13,878 nucleotides of DNA, taken from assembly GCA_030601015.1 (NCBI GenBank), contig JAUVUO010000010.1:1-13878 (forward strand). Reading direction: 5' to 3'. The stretch comes from Candidatus Omnitrophota bacterium (GTDB lineage: Bacteria > Omnitrophota > Gorgyraeia > Duberdicusellales > 4484-171). Both the position numbers and the translations under genes were made by a program. Under the pieces are notes generated by a model. It was not told the origin of the DNA. It did not search any database and saw nothing but the letters and a program-made list of their open reading frames with translations. Of the stretch, positions 5,387 to 12,103 are shown in pieces. Numbering within the stretch: the stretch's first letter is position 1; the number at the start of each line of letters is the position of its first letter.

Positions 5387-7336
5387 TTATCCTTCCTGAA
5401 CAATAAGTTCATCATAGGTGTATTTAGGGAGTTCATAAAAGAACATTGAAGGTTTTGTTGTAATCATACCATTTTTAAAAGTGTATTTTGTTTGGGGATA
5501 AGTTATATAAAGTATAGATTTAGCTCTGGTTGAGGCAACGTAAAATAGTCTGCGTTCTTCTTCTAAAGAATTTTGGGAAACAAGTGCTTTAGGATGAGGG
5601 AAATCGGAATCACAAAAGCCGATAAGGAATACTGCTTTCCATTCCAGCCCTTTGGATTGATGAATAGTTGAAAGGATTAGAGTGTTTCCCAATTCTTTAG
5701 TATTATTCGTCCTCTCGCCTTTGAAATCTTCAAAGGCGCCTAATGCATTTAAAAAATCAATAATATTTAAATAGTTAGCCCCCATTTTAGCGAGTTCTTC
5801 CAGGTCAAGAATTCTTTCATTATAATTATCAAAAGACACATAAATATAATTTTTATAGAATTTTAATATTTCTCTTAAAGCGTTTTTAGGATTGGTGATT
5901 GTTTTTAAAGAATTATAAATATCAGAAAATTCAGCAAATCCTTCTTGAGGCTTTTTAGGAAGGCTTCTTTCAATTTCTAAAAAACTTTTTTTATCTTTAT
6001 TAAGTTTGTTCCAGATTTTATTGGCAAACCCCCGGCCGATACCTTTATGTAAACAAATTGCACGTTTGAAAGATATTTCATCTTTAGGATTATATGTTAT
6101 TTTAAGGTAGGAAAGAACATCTTTAATATGAGATTGTTCGAAGAATTTTAAACCACCGCGAATAATATAGGGTATATCGCGTTTTAATAATTCCATTTCC
6201 AACTCTAGAGCTTGAAACCTTGAACGGAAGAGGATGGCAATTTCATTTAAAGGTATTCCTTCCCTGTTTAGTTCTATAACTTTCTGTGCTACGAATCTTG
6301 CTTGCTGATAAATATCTTTTGTCTCTACTATATGAGGAGTTTCTCCATTTTCACAAACAGCCTCTAATTTTTTATGAAATTGGTTCATATTGTTTTTTAT
6401 TATTTCATTGGCAAGTAAAAGTATTTGAGGACTAGATCGGTAATTGATTTGAAGTTTGAAGATTTTTTTGTTTTTAAAATTTTTAGGGAAATCTAAAAGA
6501 TTATTGATATCAGCCGCTCTAAACGAATAAATGGATTGAGCATCATCGCCAACTGCTAAAATATTGTTATGAAATGAAGATAGAAGCTTCATTATTTCAA
6601 ATTGCAGCCGGTTAGTGTCTTGGTATTCATCTATTAATACGTATTGATATGTTTGAGAATATTTTTTACAGATTTCCGGTATTTGTAGAACTTTTAGCCA
6701 GTTAGTTAGAAGATCACTAAAATCCATAACATTAGTTTCGCGTTTTTTTTTGTCATATAATGAGATAACTTCTTTAATTGTGGAAGTGAATTCATCAAGA
6801 TGAACATAGAATTTGAATAAAATCCGGTCTATATTTTGTTGGGAGCTTGCTGCTAAACTATAAATATTGTAAATAATACCTTTTTTGGGGAATAATTTAT
6901 TTTTTTTGTCTACACCCAGGTCTTCAAAACATTCTGTTATTAGGTTTTTAGCGTCTTCAGAATCAACAATAGTGAAATTAGAAGAGTATCCTAAAATATG
7001 GGCTTCTTTTCTTAGAATCATATGTCCTATATGATGAAATGTTCCGGAACATAGATCAGAAAGGTCTGATTTAAGTAAAGTTTCAGCTCGTTGTATCATT
7101 TCTTTTGACGCTCGATTGGTAAAAGTAGCTAAAAGAATGTTCTTAGGCGGAATACCTTTTTGAAGAAGATAAGCCAGCCGGTAGATAAGAACCCTTGTTT
7201 TTCCGCTTCCTGCTCCTGCCAAAACCAGACAAGGGCCGTCAGTATCGTAAACCGTTTGTAATTGTTGAGGGTTTAGGCTTTCTTCGAAGTTTATCATGGA
7301 ATTAATTTGAAATGTTTCTAATTTATTGTTTTCCAT
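5387..7336 (-). CDS. UvrD/PcrA/Rep-type superfamily 1A DNA helicase
   Basis: 649 residues; an ATP-driven 3'-5' DNA helicase of the UvrD/PcrA/Rep group, acting in repair or replication restart. All motifs are present: Q motif LNPQQ (21-25), Walker A AGAGSGKT (40-47), Ia ATFTNRASKEM (70-80), II LIDEYQDTN (234-242), III AVGDDAQSIYSFR (261-273), IV INYRSS (297-302), V STIHQSKGLEW (556-566) and VI EEERRLFYVASTRAK (592-606). Catalytic residues K46, D236/E237, Q267, R300 and R604 are intact. The chain is shorter than typical UvrD or PcrA (about 720-740) and ends soon after motif VI, lacking the usual C-terminal tail that contacts partners such as UvrB or RNA polymerase. I cannot decide between UvrD, PcrA and Rep, so no symbol is given. 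ATG 7336 has no ribosome site; M14 is an alternative start. Confidence 0.93.
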   Translation of the reverse strand: MENNKLETFQINSMINFEESLNPQQLQTVYDTDGPCLVLAGAGSGKTRVLIYRLAYLLQKGIPPKNILLATFTNRASKEMIQRAETLLKSDLSDLCSGTFHHIGHMILRKEAHILGYSSNFTIVDSEDAKNLITECFEDLGVDKKNKLFPKKGIIYNIYSLAASSQQNIDRILFKFYVHLDEFTSTIKEVISLYDKKKRETNVMDFSDLLTNWLKVLQIPEICKKYSQTYQYVLIDEYQDTNRLQFEIMKLLSSFHNNILAVGDDAQSIYSFRAADINNLLDFPKNFKNKKIFKLQINYRSSPQILLLANEIIKNNMNQFHKKLEAVCENGETPHIVETKDIYQQARFVAQKVIELNREGIPLNEIAILFRSRFQALELEMELLKRDIPYIIRGGLKFFEQSHIKDVLSYLKITYNPKDEISFKRAICLHKGIGRGFANKIWNKLNKDKKSFLEIERSLPKKPQEGFAEFSDIYNSLKTITNPKNALREILKFYKNYIYVSFDNYNERILDLEELAKMGANYLNIIDFLNALGAFEDFKGERTNNTKELGNTLILSTIHQSKGLEWKAVFLIGFCDSDFPHPKALVSQNSLEEERRLFYVASTRAKSILYITYPQTKYTFKNGMITTKPSMFFYELPKYTYDELIVQEG

Positions 7337-7349
7337 ATAATTTTAATTG

Positions 7350-7378
7350 ATAATATTTTTGATAAGTTTTAAATTGAA
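7350..7378 (-). promoter_or_regulatory. Weak candidate promoter for the helicase gene
   Basis: On the minus strand, TTCAAT (7373-7378), a 17-bp spacer and TATTAT (7350-7355) lie just upstream of ATG 7336. The -35 box is poor and the region is AT-rich, so this is only a possibility. Confidence 0.25.
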
Positions 7379-7461
7379 GATTTATGAGTAATCTAAATTT
7401 TCATTATTCTACCATAAACCTAAAAGATGCGTTAGTAAAAAAATGTAGATATTTACCATAT

Positions 7462-7508
7462 CCCCTTATCAGACAAAACCGTTTCAAACGGTTTTGTCTG
7501 ATAAGGGG
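7462..7508. repeat. 47-bp near-perfect palindrome (two 23-bp arms, 1-nt centre)
   Basis: The arm starting CCCCTTATCAGACAAAAC (7462-7484) is the exact reverse complement of 7486-7508, with a single C between. It lies 126 bp upstream of the helicase start and about 80 bp left of the IS30 remnant. It cannot serve as a terminator for any gene seen here, since no gene on either strand points into it. Its extreme symmetry suggests a mobile-element relic, a recombination site, or a favoured insertion target; some IS30-family elements are known to prefer palindromic targets. Confidence 0.85.
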
Positions 7509-7589
7509 GTAATTTTATTTCGAGACCGCTTTATTTTTTTAATATTTCGTGGTTATTCGGGTAGGTGGAGGGATAGTATCTATCTTCCT

Positions 7590-7605
7590 ATTCTCATTTG
7601 ATTAG
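7590..7605 (+). repeat. 16-bp direct repeat, left copy
   Basis: ATTCTCATTTGATTAG, repeated exactly at 7959-7974 on the far side of the IS30 remnant. This copy also forms the loop and part of one arm of a hairpin with 9-bp arms (7582-7590 and 7603-7611, ATCTTCCTA / TAGGAAGAT). It may be a target duplication or part of the element's ends. Confidence 0.7.
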
Positions 7606-7958
7606 GAAGATTGTAATCACAAGTACTACGGTTAAAGGGCAAAAAAATGCCCCATAACTCTCAAAATCTGTTATTTTGTATGGTAGCGAAACCAACAAAA
7701 AACAGGAGGGCCTATGGAACAATTAAATTGTACCACTAAAAGGAGCAAATATAAACATTTTACTGAACGCCAAAGATATAAACTGGAAGGGTATTTGGAG
7801 TTAAAATTAAGCGCTAAGGGAATAGCAAAAAGACTTAATAAACATAAAGCAACAGTATGCCGGGAGATAAAACGGCAAACGGAATGGTTTTAGAGGCTAC
7901 AAAAAATAAAATAGAGGTTTTGAGTTGAATGGTGTCGCAATATGAGTTACAATTCACC
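7606..7958 (+). mobile_element. IS30-family insertion sequence, internally deleted remnant
   Basis: About 353 bp between two identical 16-bp direct repeats. The outer parts share an inverted TTGTAA / TTACAA core (left near 7611-7616, right near 7947-7952) with weaker agreement beyond, so terminal repeats are probable but diverged. The right part, with GGTGTCGCAATATGAG and an 8-bp GAATGGTG/CACCATTC inverted repeat (7927-7934, 7955-7962), looks like an IS30-type end. Only the first 60 or so codons of the transposase remain. Most of the roughly 1-kb element is missing, so it cannot move by itself. Exact ends are inferred from the direct repeats. Confidence 0.6.
7714..7893 (+). pseudogene. IS30-family transposase, N-terminal fragment
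   Basis: A 59-codon frame with a good ribosome site (AGGAGG, 4 nt before ATG 7714). The product carries the IS30 N-terminal helix-turn-helix: FTERQRYKLEGYLELKL, then GIAKRLNKHKATVCREIKR at about 36-54. After REIKRQ the frame goes wrong. Shifting by one base at about 7885 restores GFRGYKK (7886-7906), which matches the GxRGYxxxxA continuation usual in IS30 transposases, and a stop follows at once. So there is a frameshift plus a large deletion of the catalytic DDE domain. An intact family member has roughly 300-340 residues. It may still make a small DNA-binding peptide, but I have no evidence that it does. Confidence 0.8.
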
Positions 7959-7974
7959 ATTCTCATTTGATTAG
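7959..7974 (+). repeat. 16-bp direct repeat, right copy
   Basis: Exact second copy of 7590-7605. It is bounded on its right by AATT, which pairs with AATT at 7951-7954 across the repeat. Confidence 0.7.
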
Positions 7975-7984
7975 AATTTGTAGT

Positions 7985-8013
7985 TTGACAGAAGTAGAAA
8001 TAGATGGTATATG
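7985..8013 (+). promoter_or_regulatory. Probable sigma-70 promoter upstream of the FIST pseudogene
   Basis: Consensus TTGACA (7985-7990), 17-bp spacer, TATATG (8008-8013). Transcription would start about 100 nt before ATG 8118. It begins just outside the right direct repeat of the IS30 remnant, so it was not carried inside the element unless the element's true end lies further right. Confidence 0.5.
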
Positions 8014-8117
8014 GTTTTGTGGAGATATAAGAAAAGATACTGAAGATTTATAATGAATGATGTATGAATAAGCTATAAAAATAGGTATAAATATTTTGAA
8101 AAGAAAGGAGGTGTAAA

Positions 8118-8607
8118 ATGAGTACAAAGTTTTTTACAGCTTTAGCAAAAGGTGATGATAGTTATACGGCTGGAAGAGCGGCAGCGGAAAAAGTGATGAA
8201 AAAACTGCAGGGAGAAAAGCCTTCACTAACTGTTGTCTTTGCTTCAAGCTTTTATGATTATTAAGGAAATAATAAGGGCTGTCAGGGAAGTTAATCAGAA
8301 AACGCCTCTTATAGGCTGTTCTACAGCAGGAGAGTTCACGGAAGAAGGTCTAGATAGAAAGAGTGTATCTGTTGCTATGATTTCAACGGATAATTATAAG
8401 TTTTTTACTTCAATTGCGTCAGGATTAAAGGAAAATTATGAATCAACAATTAAAAGCGCGGCAAAGGGTTTGCCGGAGAATGTTCCGGAATTTCCTTTTA
8501 AATCCGCTATAATTTTACAGGATGGACTTGCCGGCAGGGGCGAGGAAACTGTTCTTTCCGCGGCTATGTTTTTAGGTAATGATGTTCAATTTTGCGGCTA
8601 TATATAA
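8118..8607 (+). pseudogene. FIST-domain signalling protein, frameshifted and 3' truncated
   Basis: Excellent ribosome site (AAAGGAGG, 6 nt before ATG 8118). The first 48 codons read MSTKFFTALAKGDDSYTAGR to VVFASSFYDY and hit TAA at 8262. Dropping one T at 8261/8262 continues in the next frame as KEIIRAVREV and TPLIGCSTAGEFTEEG, to GNDVQFCGYI and stop at 8605-8607. Together this is the N-terminal FIST domain, a sensory domain thought to bind small ligands. The two signature blocks, FASxxYD and PLIGCSTAGE, fall on opposite sides of the shift. The family normally continues after GNDVQFxG with GGxAGDD and a FIST_C domain; here it ends at a large hairpin (8589-8629). So there are two lesions: a 1-nt insertion and loss of the C-terminal half. 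A sequencing error could explain the first but not the second. Confidence 0.85.
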
Positions 8608-8629
8608 GGCGTATATGTAGCCGCAAAAT
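8589..8629. repeat. Long hairpin at the FIST truncation point
   Basis: Arms 8589-8606 and 8612-8629 pair over 18 positions with one T-G wobble around loop AGGCG. The outer 12 bp, ATTTTGCGGCTA / TAGCCGCAAAAT, are perfect. Weaker inverted similarity goes further out (ATGTTCAAT at 8582-8590 against ATTGACAT at 8634-8641). The left arm encodes the last FIST residues (VQFCGYI), so the right arm looks like an inverted copy of coding sequence. Confidence 0.8.
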
Positions 8630-8634
8630 CGGCA

Positions 8635-8663
8635 TTGACATGTAAAGGCTTAAATGATTAAAT
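8635..8663 (+). promoter_or_regulatory. Candidate promoter upstream of the GH1 gene
   Basis: TTGACA (8635-8640), 17-bp spacer, TTAAAT (8658-8663). The leader to ATG 8824 would be about 150 nt. TTGACATGTAA here is identical to 2751-2761, upstream of the exported repeat protein. Confidence 0.35.
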
Positions 8664-8823
8664 TCTTAATTTAATTGAAAATTTTTTTTGTGTTTAATTG
8701 CAGTGCTATGGGATGGAATAATATTGTAAGTATTCTTAATAAGCTAAGATATTATGACAGAATTTGTTTGTTAATATAAAAATTAGTTTAAGGGATTTAA
8801 GGTTATGCTGGATTAAAGTTTTA

Positions 8824-10038
8824 ATGAATATACAATTTCCGGATTCTTTTTTGTGGGGAGCAGCAATTTCGAGTTATCAGTGCGAGGGGGGTAACTTTAA
8901 TTCCGATTGGTGTTCTTGGGAAAAAAAACAAGGGTTAGAGGAAGCGTTGTCCGCATGCGATCATTACCGCCTTTTTAATAATGATTTTGAACTGGCAAAG
9001 AAAATAAATTTAAATTCTATAAGGTTTTCTATTGAGTGGTCAAGGATTTGCCCTGACCAAACTACTTTTTTGGATGAAGAGATAGAACATTATTTGAAAG
9101 TAATAGATTCTCTTATAAAAAACAATTTGAAGCCGGTTGTAACTTTGCATCATTTTACTAATCCTCTTTGGTTTGCGGATAAAGGAGGCTGGTCTGATTC
9201 TAAAAACATAGATTATTTTATAATTTATTTAAGAAAGATGGTAGGGATTTTAAAGAACAAAGTTGATATTTGGCTTGTTTTTAATGAACCTTTAGTTTAT
9301 ATTTATAATGGGTATATACGAGGCATTTGGCCTCCCGGAGAAAAATCTATAAAATTAGCGGTAAAAGCGTTAAATAATATTATAAAAGCATATATTATAG
9401 GGTATCAGGAGATAAAATCTATTTATAAGGATACTCAAGTTATACCTAAAATTTCTTTAACTAAACATGTTAGAGTCTTTTCCCCTTGTGATGAAGAGAA
9501 AGCTGTTTTGAATTCTTTTTCTGCTTTTGTAAGAGATAAGTGTTTTAATTTTTGGCTTTTAGACTATTTAAATAAAAAAAAATGTTTGGATTTTATAGGA
9601 TTAAATTTTTATTGCAAAGAATACACTAAATTTAAATTTCTTTTTGGCAGCGAATGCAAGAGCGGCCTTCACAAAGAAAGACAAAATAATCTTGGCTGGT
9701 ATGTCTCTCCTAAAGCTTTTTATGATGTTCTTATAAAATTAAAGAAATATAAGTTGCCGATTATAGTTATGGAAAATGGTACATCGGAGTCTGATGAAAA
9801 TTATTATGGAAATTATTTAAGAGAGCATTTAAATAGCCTCTTGCGGGCAATAAACGATGGGGTTAATGTCTTAGGTTATTTCTGGTGGTCATTGTTAGAT
9901 AATTTTGAGTGGGAACAGGGAAGAAAAGGTAAATTCGGATTGATTGAAGTTGATTATAATACAATGAAAAGGAAAATTCGTCTGTTCGCTTATACTTATG
10001 GTAAAATATGCAGTCAAAATAGATTGATTATAAAATAG
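8824..10038 (+). CDS. Glycoside hydrolase family 1 protein (beta-glucosidase-like)
   Basis: 404 residues from MNIQFPDSFLWGAAISSYQ, the standard GH1 opening, which is why ATG 8824 is preferred over upstream TTG 8764. GH1 enzymes hydrolyse beta-linked glucosides or galactosides with retention of configuration. Substrate-site and catalytic motifs: Q19 in SSYQ, HHF (109-111), acid/base E155 in FNEP, N261-Y263 region, nucleophile E317 in VMENG, and W354/W355 with FEWEQGRKGKFGL (361-373). It is somewhat shorter than most GH1 enzymes (about 440-480), with the loss in the middle around residues 215-290. There is no signal peptide, so it is cytoplasmic. No transporter, phosphotransferase or regulator gene accompanies it. 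No clear ribosome site precedes the ATG. It sits beside the decayed IS30/FIST stretch, so acquisition by transfer is possible. Exact sugar specificity cannot be read from the sequence. Confidence 0.92.
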   Translation: MNIQFPDSFLWGAAISSYQCEGGNFNSDWCSWEKKQGLEEALSACDHYRLFNNDFELAKKINLNSIRFSIEWSRICPDQTTFLDEEIEHYLKVIDSLIKNNLKPVVTLHHFTNPLWFADKGGWSDSKNIDYFIIYLRKMVGILKNKVDIWLVFNEPLVYIYNGYIRGIWPPGEKSIKLAVKALNNIIKAYIIGYQEIKSIYKDTQVIPKISLTKHVRVFSPCDEEKAVLNSFSAFVRDKCFNFWLLDYLNKKKCLDFIGLNFYCKEYTKFKFLFGSECKSGLHKERQNNLGWYVSPKAFYDVLIKLKKYKLPIIVMENGTSESDENYYGNYLREHLNSLLRAINDGVNVLGYFWWSLLDNFEWEQGRKGKFGLIEVDYNTMKRKIRLFAYTYGKICSQNRLIIK

Positions 10039-10067
10039 ACATTTATTTGAAATAGTTTAGGTAATCG

Positions 10068-10183
10068 CATTGTTCTATAATGGCACCGGTCCCTGAATTA
10101 AATGAATAAAAGATAATTTCAGCGATAAAAATCTAATGTTTTCAATCTGTGCAATCAGGGATGCTGCATTTCGCAACATTTTC
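10068..10183 (-). repeat. MITE-like repeat, copy B (inverted)
   Basis: Read on the minus strand it starts TGTTGCGAAATGCAGCA, TCCCTGATTGC, closely matching copy A, and later has AATTCAGGGACCGGTGCC against AATTCAGGGGTGGCA in copy A. The far end CATTGTTCTATAAT (10068-10081) is a weak inverse of ATTTCGCAACATTTTC (10168-10183). The interior differs in length from copy A, so the copies are old. It ends 19 bp before the patatin ATG. It also contains a TATAAT (10076-10081), though without a good -35 box. Confidence 0.55.
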
Positions 10184-10202
10184 ATAATAGGATAAATAAA
10201 TT

Positions 10203-12065
10203 ATGGATGTTCATGAGATAAAATTTATTTTTAATAATACTCCTCCTTTTAATAAGCTGGATAAAAGACAACTTGATAAGCTTATAAATATCAGTGAAGT
10301 TAGAGAATATAAAAATGGTGAGATTATCTATTCGGAAGGAGGCATGGCAGATTATTTATATGTTCTTCTTAAAGGAAGAGTGGCTCTTTCTGCCAAAGTT
10401 GATTTAAAAGAATTAAGGATAGGCATTATTAAAAGAGGCACATGTTTTGGGATAATTTCTATTTTTGCCGAAGGTAAACATTCTGTAACTACTAGTTCGA
10501 TTGAATCTTCTTTTATTTTGAGAATAAGAAAAGAACCGTTTAAAGGTTTTTTAAAAAAGAATCCTCTTATATCTTTAGATTTTTCTTTGATGCTTTCCCA
10601 ACGGGTTCAAGCAAGGTTTAAGCCTAAAACAATATTTCAGTCCAAAAAGATAGGAGTCATAGGTAATATTTTAGAATCAAAGACAGATTATATCTATAAT
10701 TTAGGAAGGGAAATAAAAGAACAAACTCAAAAAAAAGTTATTTGTTTACAGGTGGTTTTGCCTGAAGATAAAGATTTGGGAATAAAAATTCAGAGATTTA
10801 CTGATTCCAAAGATAAAATAGATGTTTTATCTTTAAAATCTTTTAGAGAGGGGGCAGTTTCTAAATATATTATAGAGAATAAAGTAGATTTATTGTATGT
10901 CAAGTTGGATGCGAAAGATAATTTTTTATCCCTTTTGAATTTTCTTTCAGAAAGTTACCATTTTATTTTATATAGGATTCCTTATGATTTATTACGCGGG
11001 TTTCTTGAAGATTTTGTTAACCCAGCCCAACAACTACATTTTCTTATGTATCCTCAAAAACAGGAATTAAGAAAAAGCGCATATGTATTACAAAAACTAA
11101 AAGAAATTAATCCTTTGAATCAGGGGAAAATTAAAGTAGTTCTAATGGAGATGCCGACTCACCATAGATTTTATCTTGATAAAAGTCATAAGCTTATAGG
11201 CCATCCTATTTATGCTAGTTTTTCGTCATGCCGCTGCAGTGATAATCCGGAAGTATTAACAAGGATCGCTCGTGATATAGGTGAAGTTTCTTTAGGGTTA
11301 GCATTAGGAAGCGGGGGAGCTTATGGATTTTCTCATATTGGAGTGTTAAAGATTTTGAAAAAGGAAGGTGTAACTATTGATATTATATGTGGTTCTAGTA
11401 TAGGCGCGGTTATAGCCGCTTTATGGGCAGCCGGTTTTGAAATTTCCGATGTAGAAAAGTTTGCTAAAGAAATCGGTAAAAAAATAAGTTCGGTTCAGGT
11501 AAGGGGCCTTCCTTTAAGAGGCATTATAAATGCGAAAAAGGTAGGGAATGTGTTTAAAAGAATTTTTAAAAATTTAACTTTTGATGATTTAAAGTGCCCT
11601 TTAAAAATAGTTGCTTTTGATTTTCTTAAACGAAAAGCAGCTATTCTTGAAGAGGGGTTATTGTATAAAGCTTTATCGACAAGTTGCGCGTTGCCGGGCA
11701 TTTTTGAGCCGGTATTTTATAAAGATGCCATTCTTTTAGACGGAGGTATTTTAAGCCCTTTGCCGACAAAAGTTCTTTTAAATTATGGCGCGAATAGGAT
11801 AATAGCATCTAATACCAGCCCTTCCCAAGATAATCTTTTGAGAGAGTATGAAAGAAGAGGAAAATTTCATATATTTGATTTTATTTTTGGCAGTATAGAA
11901 ACAATGCAGCAGCAGTTTATACAGCAGGCATTAACTGTGGCGGATGTGATAATTCATCCCGATTTGAGCGGATTAAGTTGGATTGAATTTGATAGGATGT
12001 CAGAGTTTGTTAAAAGAGGAGAAGAAGCGGCATTTAAAAGGATTGATATAATAAAGAATTTGTGA
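10203..12065 (+). CDS. Patatin-like phospholipase/esterase with N-terminal cyclic-nucleotide-binding-like domain (NTE family)
   Basis: 620 residues in three parts. Residues 10-130 form a cyclic-nucleotide-binding (CAP_ED) beta-roll: FNKLDKRQLDKL, then NGEIIYSEGGMADYLYVLLKG. Its phosphate-binding cassette reads CFGIISIFAEGKHSVTTSS (81-99). The usual Glu after FG and the usual Arg are both absent, so ordinary cAMP/cGMP binding is doubtful. Residues 146-345 are a Rossmann-like middle region found in NTE-type proteins, without an obvious active site. Residues 362-540 are the patatin domain: oxyanion loop GSGGAYG (369-375), nucleophile S399 in GSSIG (397-401) and catalytic D513 in DGG. The catalytic Ser-Asp dyad is complete, so it should hydrolyse phospholipid or lysophospholipid ester bonds. 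No signal peptide or clear membrane helix is seen. Downstream neighbours DUF3108 and lpxA point to envelope lipids. Confidence 0.9.
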   Translation: MDVHEIKFIFNNTPPFNKLDKRQLDKLINISEVREYKNGEIIYSEGGMADYLYVLLKGRVALSAKVDLKELRIGIIKRGTCFGIISIFAEGKHSVTTSSIESSFILRIRKEPFKGFLKKNPLISLDFSLMLSQRVQARFKPKTIFQSKKIGVIGNILESKTDYIYNLGREIKEQTQKKVICLQVVLPEDKDLGIKIQRFTDSKDKIDVLSLKSFREGAVSKYIIENKVDLLYVKLDAKDNFLSLLNFLSESYHFILYRIPYDLLRGFLEDFVNPAQQLHFLMYPQKQELRKSAYVLQKLKEINPLNQGKIKVVLMEMPTHHRFYLDKSHKLIGHPIYASFSSCRCSDNPEVLTRIARDIGEVSLGLALGSGGAYGFSHIGVLKILKKEGVTIDIICGSSIGAVIAALWAAGFEISDVEKFAKEIGKKISSVQVRGLPLRGIINAKKVGNVFKRIFKNLTFDDLKCPLKIVAFDFLKRKAAILEEGLLYKALSTSCALPGIFEPVFYKDAILLDGGILSPLPTKVLLNYGANRIIASNTSPSQDNLLREYERRGKFHIFDFIFGSIETMQQQFIQQALTVADVIIHPDLSGLSWIEFDRMSEFVKRGEEAAFKRIDIIKNL

Positions 12066-12103
12066 GTTGTTAAAATTAGCAGCGGATAAAGGGGTAGACT
12101 TAA

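Noticed and set aside
8233..8607. Independent 124-residue gene starting at TTG 8233
   Set aside because: It has no ribosome site, and its first residues are out-of-frame coding for the upstream FIST segment; it is the second half of the frameshifted FIST gene.
11495..11701. 68-codon minus-strand reading frame inside the patatin gene
   Set aside because: It is antisense to the conserved patatin catalytic domain.
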